A stretch of 13,062 bases of DNA from NCBI GenBank assembly GCA_030688105.1, contig JAUYIV010000307.1, positions 1 through 13,062 on the forward strand. Reading direction: 5' to 3'. The notes beneath the pieces are model-generated. The model ran no database searches and was not told the origin of the DNA. It saw only the letters and a list, made by a program, of their open reading frames with translations. The position numbers were made by a program, and so were the translations under genes. This stretch comes from Actinomycetota bacterium. Lineage in GTDB: Bacteria; Actinomycetota; Acidimicrobiia; Spongiisociales; UBA11373. Positions 5,884-11,637 of this stretch are shown here, piece by piece (within the stretch, counting starts at the first letter, position 1; each line of letters begins with the position of its first letter).

Positions 5884-7634
5884 GCGAGCAACTCCTCCAT
5901 CCCGGTGCGAAGCAGGGTGGCAAAGCGGGTCTCGGGGTCGGCGGCCAGCTCACGCCGGGGGCCGAGCTCGACGATCCGGCCCCGCTCGAGGATCAGGATG
6001 TCGTCGGCCCGGTCGACGGTCGCCAGACGGTGGGCGATAACGATCCCGGTGCGGTTCTCGAGCAGCCGATCGACGGCGCGTTCGATCAGCACCTCGGTCG
6101 CCGGATCGAGCCGGCTCGACGCCTCGTCGAGGATCACGACGCCCGGATCGCGTAGGAAGATGCGGGCGAACGCCAGCAGCTGCGCCTGCCCCGCCGACAG
6201 CCCGCCGGACCCCGATTCGAGCATCGTGTCGAGACCCTCGGAGAGGCCGAACACCCAGTCACCGAGGCCGAGATCGAGGAGCACCTGCCAGATCCGCTCG
6301 TCGTCCACCCGCTCGTCGAAGAACGTGAGGTTCTCCCGCACGGTGGCACGGAACAGCTGCACCTCCTGGGTAACCATGCCGATCCGGGCCCGGCGGTCGG
6401 CGCGCTCGACGTCGCGGAGATCGATGCCCCCGATTCGGATCACGCCGTCCGAGGGGTCATAGAGCCGCGTGATGAGCCGTGCCATCGTCGACTTGCCAGA
6501 CCCAGTCCTGCCGAGGAGGCCGAGCACCCGGCCAGGCGCCAGGTCGAGTTCGACATCCTCGAGGACCGACTCGCCGTCGGAGGCCTCATCGCGGTATGCG
6601 AAGGAGACGCCGTCAAACTCGATGGCCAGGGGGCCGTCCGGCAGATGTCTGGTTCCCATCTCGGGGAGGCTCGTGCGGGCGGCGAACAGCTCTTCGACCC
6701 GGGCGATCCCGGCGCCGGCCTTCTGGAGGTCCTCCATCTGGGTGCGGATCTGGTCGATCGGATGGCGGATCAACTCGGTGTAGTGGAACACGAGGTAGAC
6801 CGAGCCGATCGTGATCGTCCCAGCGGTCAGCAACCGCGACCCGAGCCCGAACACCAGCGCGAGGCCGAACACGTAGACGGCGATCGATGTCGCCCACAGC
6901 ATCGAGAAGCCCCAACGTCCCCGGACCTCCATCGGCAGCCACTCGCGGTGGATCAGGGTGAAGCGGTGCATCATGTACGGCACGGCACCGTTCGCCCGGA
7001 TGTCCTCGGTGCCGCCGAGCTGCTCCCCTAGGAAGCCGAAGAATTCGGCCCGTTTGCCGCGCACTGCACGCCACCACGGGATGGCCACCGCCTGAAGCCC
7101 GATCATCAGCAACCCGGCTACGAGGGCGAACGCGGTCATGCCGATGCCGATCAGCGGGTGCTCCCGCCACATGAGGAAGATCACCGATGCGAGGAGCACG
7201 GAGTTGCCGACGACGTGGATGACGAAGGCCGAGAAGAAGTTCGACAGCGTGGTCACGTCGCCGTCGATCCGCTCGATCAGCTCACCGGGCGTCTTGGTCT
7301 TGTGGAACGACATGTCGAGGTCGAGGAGGTGCTCGGCCAGCGCGGCCCGCATCTCGTTGGTAGCCGTCCAGCCGACCTGCTCGGCGAAGTAGGTGGAGGT
7401 CACACTCAGGGCCTGGTGGCCGACGGCGAGAAGCACGAAGACCGCCGCATACGAGAGCAGGGTCGACATGTCGGCGCCCTCCTGGGCCCCGTCGATGAAC
7501 GCCCGGATCAGCTGAGGGTTTACCACCTGGAAGGCGATCCCCGTGAACAGGAGCACGGCGAGCAGCACCACGCGGGCTCGCAGCGGGCGCAGGTACTTTC
7601 TGAGAAGGCGCCAGTAGGCGCGTACCGGAATCAT
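5880..7634 (-). CDS. ABC exporter half-transporter, catalytic-site subunit
   Basis: This 584-residue protein is the first gene of the exporter pair. About six membrane helices (near 20-40, 57-80, 132-156, 160-184, 246-266, 274-286) precede an ATPase with Walker A GRTGSGKS (375-382), Q-loop VTQEVQLF (421-428), signature LSAGQ (479-483, second position changed from G to A), Walker B VVILDEASS (499-507, intact catalytic Glu504) and switch His535. In the head-to-tail dimer its intact Walker B would face the partner's normal LSGGQ, while its altered LSAGQ faces the partner's degenerate Walker B. That is the pattern of asymmetric heterodimeric exporters. The start at 7634 is supported by AGGAG (7640-7644 on the complement) five bases upstream. 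Its stop overlaps the next start by four bases. Confidence 0.93.
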   Translation of the reverse strand: MIPVRAYWRLLRKYLRPLRARVVLLAVLLFTGIAFQVVNPQLIRAFIDGAQEGADMSTLLSYAAVFVLLAVGHQALSVTSTYFAEQVGWTATNEMRAALAEHLLDLDMSFHKTKTPGELIERIDGDVTTLSNFFSAFVIHVVGNSVLLASVIFLMWREHPLIGIGMTAFALVAGLLMIGLQAVAIPWWRAVRGKRAEFFGFLGEQLGGTEDIRANGAVPYMMHRFTLIHREWLPMEVRGRWGFSMLWATSIAVYVFGLALVFGLGSRLLTAGTITIGSVYLVFHYTELIRHPIDQIRTQMEDLQKAGAGIARVEELFAARTSLPEMGTRHLPDGPLAIEFDGVSFAYRDEASDGESVLEDVELDLAPGRVLGLLGRTGSGKSTMARLITRLYDPSDGVIRIGGIDLRDVERADRRARIGMVTQEVQLFRATVRENLTFFDERVDDERIWQVLLDLGLGDWVFGLSEGLDTMLESGSGGLSAGQAQLLAFARIFLRDPGVVILDEASSRLDPATEVLIERAVDRLLENRTGIVIAHRLATVDRADDILILERGRIVELGPRRELAADPETRFATLLRTGMEELLA

Positions 7635-7712
7635 CGAGGCTCCTGAGAGATGTGACCGCGCTTCAGACGCGGCCGCGAACGGCTGGGGGACGGCCCTGTT
7701 GGCCGCCGGTCA

Positions 7713-7737
7713 GGTCCAGGCCAGGACCCGCCGGGTC
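7713..7737. repeat. Two overlapping, mutually exclusive small hairpins
   Basis: GGTCC (7713-7717) can pair with GGACC (7724-7728). GACCC (7725-7729) can pair with GGGTC (7733-7737) around GCC. Because 7725-7728 is used in both, only one can form at a time. They lie about 80-100 bases upstream of the exporter start. A regulatory role is speculation. Confidence 0.4.
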
Positions 7738-8042
7738 AACGGCCCGTGTGCGGTGTGATCCTCAGCATTCGATTGAGCCTCTCCGGCGAGGGACTTTCGC
7801 AGGGAGAACCCGTCGTGTCAATCGACTCGGGTCTCGCCCGGCTCGGCACTCGAAGAGGACGCCGAATTGGAGGAGTTCCCACGGAGCGACGCCGTCGCGG
7901 CTCTCGAGGGCCACGGTATCGGGGCGTTCGCGTACCCGTAGGTCTCGCCCTCGCCCGGCCTGCCAGGAATCTATCTGCGAGATGACTCAGGAACTGGCGC
8001 CACGGCTCCTCCACCCCGGGGGGAGACCAACGGCTTGAGACG

Positions 8043-8090
8043 GGAGGCGCCTCCTGCGGGAGGCGGGAGGCGGGAAGCGGGAGGCGGGAG
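8043..8090. repeat. 12-bp palindrome followed by five tandem 7-bp repeats
   Basis: GGAGGCGCCTCC (8043-8054) is a perfect palindrome. From 8056 to 8090 the unit GCGGGAG occurs five times head to tail, with a single change (A at 8076 in the third copy). It lies just beyond the end of the efflux operon (last stop at 8098). Such heptamers are prone to copy-number slippage. Confidence 0.8.
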
Positions 8091-8097
8091 CGTCCGG

Positions 8098-8271
8098 TCA
8101 ATCCAATCCATGGGCTCCCGGCCCGACGACACCGGTGAGGTGCAGGATCACGATCGCGGCGACGAGGGCGATGACGATGGCGACGACGACCCAGGTGCCC
8201 CAGCCGACGGGGGTCACCGGCTTCCGATCGGTGGCAGCGTTCTCGGACTCGGGGTGGGAGGGCAGGTCCAT
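8098..8271 (-). CDS. Single-pass membrane microprotein (57 aa), last gene of the efflux operon
   Basis: A hydrophilic N-terminus (1-22) is followed by one strong membrane helix (about 24-46) and a short tail reading HLTGVVGPGAHG (44-55). Small actinobacterial membrane proteins with an HLTG...GPG.H tail seem familiar to me, but I know no assigned function. The ATG at 8271 has AGGAG eight bases upstream and is preferred. An in-frame ATG at 8304, overlapping the permease stop as ATGA, would add 11 residues and is also credible. Its place at the end of the ATPase-permease pair suggests a helper or stabiliser of the transporter; this is inference from position. Confidence 0.7.
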   Translation of the reverse strand: MDLPSHPESENAATDRKPVTPVGWGTWVVVAIVIALVAAIVILHLTGVVGPGAHGLD

Positions 8272-8300
8272 CGTGTCGTCTCCTGATCGTGGGCGGCGGT

Positions 8301-9041
8301 TCATGCGTCTCGGGTGGCGGCGACACGGATGCCGCTCAGCGCGATCGCAACGGCGTACGTGGCGAGAAGGGCGGTGCCGGCGAGGGGTGAAAGGAGACCG
8401 TCCAAGGGGGTGCGGATGATCGCCTGGCCGGCGGCGGCGGGAAGCCATCGGCCGATGTCGGGGGCGAGGTTGACGAGAGCGTGTTCGACTACGGCGAACC
8501 AGGCGAGGGCGCCGGTCACGGCAAGCACCTGGTTGCGCACCAGCGAGCCGAGGGCGACGCCGAGCATGGCGAACAGAGCGGTGTAGACGAGGGTCCCGGC
8601 GAGCGTGAGCCACACCTCCGCGTCATCGAGGGGAAAGGTCGCACCCTCGGTGCTGTAGAGGACAGCGGCGATGCCGATGGAGGCGAGGGAGGTGACGACT
8701 CCGACCGCAAGGCCGAGGCCGCTGCCGACGGCGAGTTTGGCGGCGAGCACCTGATGGCGTCGCGGGGTCGTGAGGAACGTGTCGTCGGCGGTGCCGTATC
8801 GGTATTCGCCGGCCGAGATGATGATGCCCACGACAAGAACGAGGATGGCGCCGGCTCCGGTCGCGGAGAGGACCTGCCGGACGCCTTTGGCGGATTCGAG
8901 CACGGCTCTGTCGCCGCCGCCGTGGACGAGCACGGTTCCGGCGACGCCGGCGAGTGAGATTGCGACTGCCGCGGGGATCATCCCGAGGAGCAGCCGGGTG
9001 GTGCGCAGCTTCAGTCCCTCGGCGGCGACGAGATGGATCAT
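8301..9041 (-). CDS. ABC-2 type transporter permease
   Basis: This 246-residue membrane protein has about six predicted helices (near 18-38, 58-77, 102-128, 145-168, 172-190, 218-238), the size and layout of ABC-2 permeases that pair with a DrrA/BcrA-like ATPase. The stretch SAGEYRYGTADDTFLTTPRR (77-96), between helices 2 and 3, is the loop typical of this group, which normally contacts the ATPase. The ATG at 9041 overlaps the ATPase stop by four bases (ATGA), so the two subunits are made in step. Nothing in the sequence names the substrate; relatives export antibiotics, lipids or peptides, or confer tolerance to membrane-active compounds. Confidence 0.87.
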   Translation of the reverse strand: MIHLVAAEGLKLRTTRLLLGMIPAAVAISLAGVAGTVLVHGGGDRAVLESAKGVRQVLSATGAGAILVLVVGIIISAGEYRYGTADDTFLTTPRRHQVLAAKLAVGSGLGLAVGVVTSLASIGIAAVLYSTEGATFPLDDAEVWLTLAGTLVYTALFAMLGVALGSLVRNQVLAVTGALAWFAVVEHALVNLAPDIGRWLPAAAGQAIIRTPLDGLLSPLAGTALLATYAVAIALSGIRVAATRDA

Positions 9042-9922
9042 TGCCCACCGGCCTCGGTCACCGCGAGGTACATCGCCTCGAGGGTCTCCGCCGTGCCGCG
9101 CCTGCTGAGCTCGGTCACGGTGACGCCGGCTCGGGCGGCGATTCCGCCGATCTCCGCGGTGTCTCGCGCTGCGATGGAGATCGCGCCGTCGGCGAGCAGT
9201 TCGTGGTCCGCGCCCGCGGCCTGCAGAGCATCCAACATGGCGTCGGTGCGGTCGACTCGCACGGTCACCCGGTCGGCCGTCAGGTCGGCGATGTCGGCCT
9301 CGGTGACGAGCGTTCCGTCACGGATGATGACTACCCGGTCGACGGCCTGTGCGACCTCGGCGAGGAGATGGCTGGACACCACCACGGTGCGGCCCTCGTC
9401 CGCCCAGATTCGCATCAGCCGCCGAATCCAGCTGACACCTTCCGGGTCGAGGCCGTTGGCAGGCTCGTCGAGTACCAGCACCTCTGGGTCGCCGAGCATG
9501 GCCGCGGCGATTGCGAGGCGTTGGCGCATGCCGAGGGAGTAACCGCCGACGCGTCGATCGGAGGCGCTTTGGAGCCCGACGAGTTCGAGAAGGGGATCGA
9601 TCCGGGGGGCGTCGAAGCCTGCGGCCCGTGCGATGACTCGAAGGTGGTTGCGACCGGTGCGAGCCGGATGAAAGCCGGTGGACTCGAGGACGGCTCCCAC
9701 GTGATGGCGGGGGGATGCCAGATCGCGGTAGGCGCAGCCGTCGATCAGCGCCGCGCCCGAGGTGGGTGCTACGAGCCCGAGCAGGCACCGGAACGTTGTG
9801 GTCTTGCCGGCGCCGTTCGGTCCCAGGAAACCGGTGACCTTCCCGGCGGGTGCGGTGAAGCTCAGCTCGTTGACGGCGCGCTGGCCCCCGTATGTCTTGG
9901 TGAGCGCCCGAACCTCGATCAC
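9038..9922 (-). CDS. ABC-2 transporter ATP-binding protein (DrrA/BcrA-like)
   Basis: This 294-residue ATPase subunit has Walker A GPNGAGKT (34-41), Glu80 in the Q-loop position (GAVLESTGFHP, a variant common in BcrA-like members), signature in the form YSLGM (128-132), Walker B VLVLDEP (148-154) and switch His185 in VVSSHLL. A roughly 90-residue C-terminal domain follows, as in this family. The GTG at 9922 is chosen because the fold begins at once (VIEVRALTKTYG) and GAGAGGGG lies just upstream. The frame stays open for 51 codons further upstream, but those are Pro/Ser/Gly-rich and fall on an intergenic palindrome. It is coupled to the permease by a four-base overlap. The small helical protein ends 58 bases upstream, which puts it in the TetR-controlled operon. 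Confidence 0.9.
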   Translation of the reverse strand: MIEVRALTKTYGGQRAVNELSFTAPAGKVTGFLGPNGAGKTTTFRCLLGLVAPTSGAALIDGCAYRDLASPRHHVGAVLESTGFHPARTGRNHLRVIARAAGFDAPRIDPLLELVGLQSASDRRVGGYSLGMRQRLAIAAAMLGDPEVLVLDEPANGLDPEGVSWIRRLMRIWADEGRTVVVSSHLLAEVAQAVDRVVIIRDGTLVTEADIADLTADRVTVRVDRTDAMLDALQAAGADHELLADGAISIAARDTAEIGGIAARAGVTVTELSRRGTAETLEAMYLAVTEAGGQ

Positions 9923-9925
9923 GGT

Positions 9926-9957
9926 CCCCTCTCCACCGCGCGAAGCGCCGGGGGAGG
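9926..9957. repeat. Imperfect GC hairpin between small gene and ABC ATPase
   Basis: GCGC-GAA-GCGC (9938-9948) forms the tip, and flanking CCCCTCTCCACC and CGGGGGAGG arms extend it with mismatches. The GGGGGAGG arm recalls the palindromes at 2470-2636. Placed inside the operon just before the ATPase ribosome site, it may tune expression between the genes; that is inference. Confidence 0.4.
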
Positions 9958-9980
9958 GTCGGTCGGGGGGGTGATCGACA

Positions 9981-10301
9981 TCATCCGCCGGAGCCGATTC
10001 GGCGGCAGGGCCCGAGACCACGTAGGAACCGGGGATCCTCGCCGCTCTCCAGGCGTTCGAGGAGGGCACGAGCATCCTCGTCGGTGAGGCTCCCTTCCTC
10101 CACGGCTGCGCTGACCCTGGCTCTGGCGTGCCTCAGTTGGATCTCCCGGGCGGCGTCCTCGAACCCGCCGGAATCGGCGGCGGCGATCAGCCGGGCGGCT
10201 TCCCCCTCGGTGAGTCGGCCGGTTCGCACCATCTTCTCGAGCCGTTCAGCGAGCCCCGGGCCTCGGTCGAGCCATGGGTGACTGCGTTGCAGATGGGCCA
10301 C
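9981..10301 (-). CDS. Small helical protein with duplicated SHOCT-like motif, first gene of the efflux operon
   Basis: This 106-residue soluble protein is rich in Ala, Glu, Arg and Leu and predicted helical, with no signal or membrane segment. An internal repeat is visible: LEKMVRTGRLTEGEAARL (21-38) and VSAAVEEGSLTDEDARAL (63-80), 42 residues apart, both of the form G-x-L-T-x-x-[ED]-A. This resembles the short helix-turn-helix of SHOCT-type oligomerisation modules. The last 15 residues are Gly/Arg-rich. The GTG start at 10301 lies eight bases after the -10 element TAGCTT, so the mRNA has almost no leader. It is the first gene behind the TetR operator and precedes the ABC-2 ATPase. The function is unknown; an accessory or sensor role for the transporter is inferred only from position. 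Confidence 0.75.
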   Translation of the reverse strand: MAHLQRSHPWLDRGPGLAERLEKMVRTGRLTEGEAARLIAAADSGGFEDAAREIQLRHARARVSAAVEEGSLTDEDARALLERLESGEDPRFLRGLGPCRRIGSGG

Positions 10302-10309
10302 TCTCCGCG

Positions 10310-10338
10310 AAGCTATAGAGACACTTTGTCTCTGTCAA
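10310..10338 (-). promoter_or_regulatory. Promoter of the four-gene ABC-2 efflux operon
   Basis: On the minus strand, perfect TTGACA (complement of 10333-10338) and TAGCTT (complement of 10310-10315) are separated by exactly 17 bases. Transcription should begin at about 10303, next to the GTG at 10301. The TetR palindrome fills the spacer, so bound repressor would exclude RNA polymerase. Confidence 0.75.
10317..10333. promoter_or_regulatory. Palindromic operator, probable TetR binding site
   Basis: AGAGACA-CTT-TGTCTCT is a perfect 7-3-7 inverted repeat in the intergenic region between the divergent TetR gene and the efflux operon. It covers the -35/-10 spacer of the operon promoter. It is centred about 54 bases upstream of the predicted tetR start, so control of tetR itself may be weaker. 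Confidence 0.75.
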
Positions 10339-10366
10339 GTCGTAGCGTCCCGACAACGTCGCTGTG

Positions 10367-10372
10367 TATGAT
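10367..10372 (+). promoter_or_regulatory. -10 element of the TetR gene, leaderless
   Basis: TATGAT, a near-perfect -10, is followed by GTAGGT and then GTG 10379. The six-base gap places the transcription start on the start codon. No good -35 is seen 17 bases upstream. Confidence 0.55.
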
Positions 10373-10378
10373 GTAGGT

Positions 10379-10942
10379 GTGCCGAAGCTCTGGACGGAGA
10401 CGATCGACGCGCACCGCCGCGCGGTCCGCGACGCGACGCTCGATACCGCGGCGGCGCTTGTGGAGGAGCACGGGCTGGTTTCGGTGACGATGTCGCAGAT
10501 CGCCGAGGAGACCGGCATCGGACGGGCGACGCTGTACAAGTACTTCCCGGACGTCGAAGCGATCCTGGTCACCTGGCACGAACGTCAGGTGACTCGGCAC
10601 CTCGAGCATCTCGCCCACGTACGGGATCAGGCGGGCGATGCCGGCGAGCGCCTCGAAGCGGTGCTCGAGGCGTACGCATTCATCTCCCATGAGCACCGTG
10701 ACCACGGGCTGGCGGCAGTCCTGCATCGGGGCGAGCACATCGCCCGGGCCCAGCAGCACCTCGGCGATTTCATCGAAGAGCTCGTGAAAGAGGCTGCCCG
10801 GGCCGGCCATGTACGGGACGACGTCTCGCCCGGCGAGCTGGCGAGCTACTGCCTCCATGCCCTCACTGCAGCGTTCAGCCTGCCATCCAAAGCCGCGGTC
10901 CACCGGCTGGTCGCGGTCACCCTGGCCGGCCTGCGACCCTGA
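10379..10942 (+). CDS. TetR/AcrR-family transcriptional repressor
   Basis: This 187-residue protein has the normal TetR length. The DNA-binding domain is clear: helix 1 around 8-30 (TIDAHRRAVRDATLDTAAALVEEHG), then VSVTMSQIAEETGIGRATLYKYFPD (34-58), the hallmark helix-turn-helix with the recognition helix ending YKYF. The rest (about 60-187) is the variable ligand-binding and dimer domain, which contains several His residues (HEHRDHG and HRGEH). The GTG at 10379 is preferred over GTG 10364 because the latter lies upstream of the TATGAT -10 element and would add only five residues. It is divergent from the ABC-2 operon, with a perfect palindrome in between. The expected role is local repression of the efflux operon, relieved by the transported or a related compound. 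The ligand is unknown. Confidence 0.92.
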   Translation: MPKLWTETIDAHRRAVRDATLDTAAALVEEHGLVSVTMSQIAEETGIGRATLYKYFPDVEAILVTWHERQVTRHLEHLAHVRDQAGDAGERLEAVLEAYAFISHEHRDHGLAAVLHRGEHIARAQQHLGDFIEELVKEAARAGHVRDDVSPGELASYCLHALTAAFSLPSKAAVHRLVAVTLAGLRP

Positions 10943-11010
10943 TCGGCCCCGGTCTAATCGTTCGGCGATGAGCGAATCCCTGTGTTCGATGTTGCCAACA
11001 ACGCCGGCGA

Positions 11011-11027
11011 GGGCAAGGTTCTTGCCC
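11011..11027. terminator. Possible hairpin terminator after tetR
   Basis: GGGCAAG (11011-11017) pairs perfectly with CTTGCCC (11021-11027) around GTT. It lies between the tetR stop and the next plus-strand promoter, a fitting place for a terminator, but no T-run follows, so an intrinsic terminator is uncertain. The rest of 10943-11088 holds nothing else recognisable apart from the -10 at 11077. Confidence 0.3.
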
Positions 11028-11076
11028 TGGCCCATCGCCTATCCCTCCTGACTCCCAGGTGGCGTCGGCCGGTGAG

Positions 11077-11082
11077 TACCCT
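11077..11082 (+). promoter_or_regulatory. -10 element for leaderless HPRT transcript
   Basis: TACCCT (TANNNT) is followed by CGCCAC and then GTG 11089, the same six-base spacing as at 2250, 4084 and 10367. It decides between two in-frame GTG starts (11059 and 11089) in favour of the second. Confidence 0.5.
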
Positions 11083-11088
11083 CGCCAC

Positions 11089-11616
11089 GTGAGCCGCGCG
11101 CTTTCGACGCTCATCGACGAAGACGCCATCGGCGCCCGCGTCGGTGAACTCGCCGCGGAGATATCCGCGGACTATGCCGACGTGGACGAGTTGGTGCTCA
11201 TCGGGGTGTTGAAGGGCTCGTTCATATTCCTGGCGGACCTGTCGCGACGTATGACGGTGCCGCACCGGATCGAGTTCATCGCGGTGTCGTCGTATGGCGA
11301 GCGCGAGAGCGAGGACCCGGGGGCGGTCCGGCTGATCCTCGACGTCCGACATGACATCGGCGGCAGGCACGTGCTCGTCATCGAGGACATCGTTGACACC
11401 GGCCACACCCTGGCCTATCTGATGCGCCTGCTCTCGGCGCGTCTGCCCGAGTCGCTCAAGTCGTGCACCCTCATCCGCAAGCCCGATCGGGCCGAGGTGG
11501 ACGTGGCCATCGACTACCTCGGATTCGACATCCCCGATGTCTGGGTCGTCGGATACGGTCTCGACTACGCCGAGAAGTATCGGACCCTGCCCAGGATTTG
11601 TGCGTTGGAGAGGTAG
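11089..11616 (+). CDS. hpt: Hypoxanthine(-guanine) phosphoribosyltransferase
   Basis: This 175-residue cytosolic salvage enzyme joins hypoxanthine or guanine to PRPP, giving IMP or GMP. It shows the full family pattern: LKGSF (41-45, pyrophosphate loop), VSSYG (66-70, flexible lid), the PRPP-binding signature VLVIEDIVDTGHTL (95-108) with acidic Glu99/Asp100 and likely catalytic base Asp103, the IRKPDR segment, and the purine-contacting GFDIPDVWVVGYGLDYAEKYR near the end. The length and ending fit bacterial Hpt. The start at GTG 11089 rests on the TACCCT-N6-GTG leaderless layout and on family length; GTG 11059 would add ten non-conserved residues. The tRNA-lysidine synthase and FtsH genes often near hpt are not seen here. 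It converges on allantoicase with a 21-base gap. Confidence 0.95.
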   Translation: MSRALSTLIDEDAIGARVGELAAEISADYADVDELVLIGVLKGSFIFLADLSRRMTVPHRIEFIAVSSYGERESEDPGAVRLILDVRHDIGGRHVLVIEDIVDTGHTLAYLMRLLSARLPESLKSCTLIRKPDRAEVDVAIDYLGFDIPDVWVVGYGLDYAEKYRTLPRICALER

Positions 11617-11637
11617 GTCGCCGGGTACCGCGCCGAT

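Larger units (their letters stand above)
7635..8097. other. Non-coding spacer upstream of the exporter pair
   Basis: About 460 bases lack a convincing gene on either strand; all frames are Arg-rich or short. It contains the AGGAG ribosome site for the exporter gene, two overlapping inverted repeats (7713-7737) and, at its far end, a palindrome plus 7-bp tandem repeats (8043-8090). The exporter promoter should lie here. TTGACC on the minus strand (complement of 7734-7739) resembles a -35, but I found no matching -10. Confidence 0.5.

Noticed and set aside
2689..6462. Very long plus-strand open frame (about 1,257 codons)
   Set aside because: It lies antisense to the 8-oxoguanine deaminase and both exporter subunits. 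Its His/Arg/Asp/Glu-rich composition is what the complement of high-GC genes produces, and it has no domain.
7858..7941. Open frame reading LEEFPRSDAVAALEGHGIGAFAYP before a stop
   Set aside because: It looks protein-like for about 35 codons, but it has no good start, no ribosome site and an upstream stop. It could be a gene remnant, but there is too little to support it.
8272..8304. Longer start (ATG 8304) for the membrane microprotein
   Set aside because: The ATGA overlap with the permease is attractive, but AGGAG is placed correctly for ATG 8271. It is kept as an alternative in the annotation.
9923..10075. 51-codon N-terminal extension of the ABC-2 ATPase
   Set aside because: Its sequence is Pro/Ser/Gly-rich and unlike the family, it overlaps the end of the small helical gene, and GTG 9922 has a ribosome site.
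10943..11088. Short plus-strand frame around 10969-11051 and minus-strand frames antisense to HPRT
   Set aside because: They have no ribosome site or promoter of their own, have biased composition, and overlap the hairpin and the HPRT gene.
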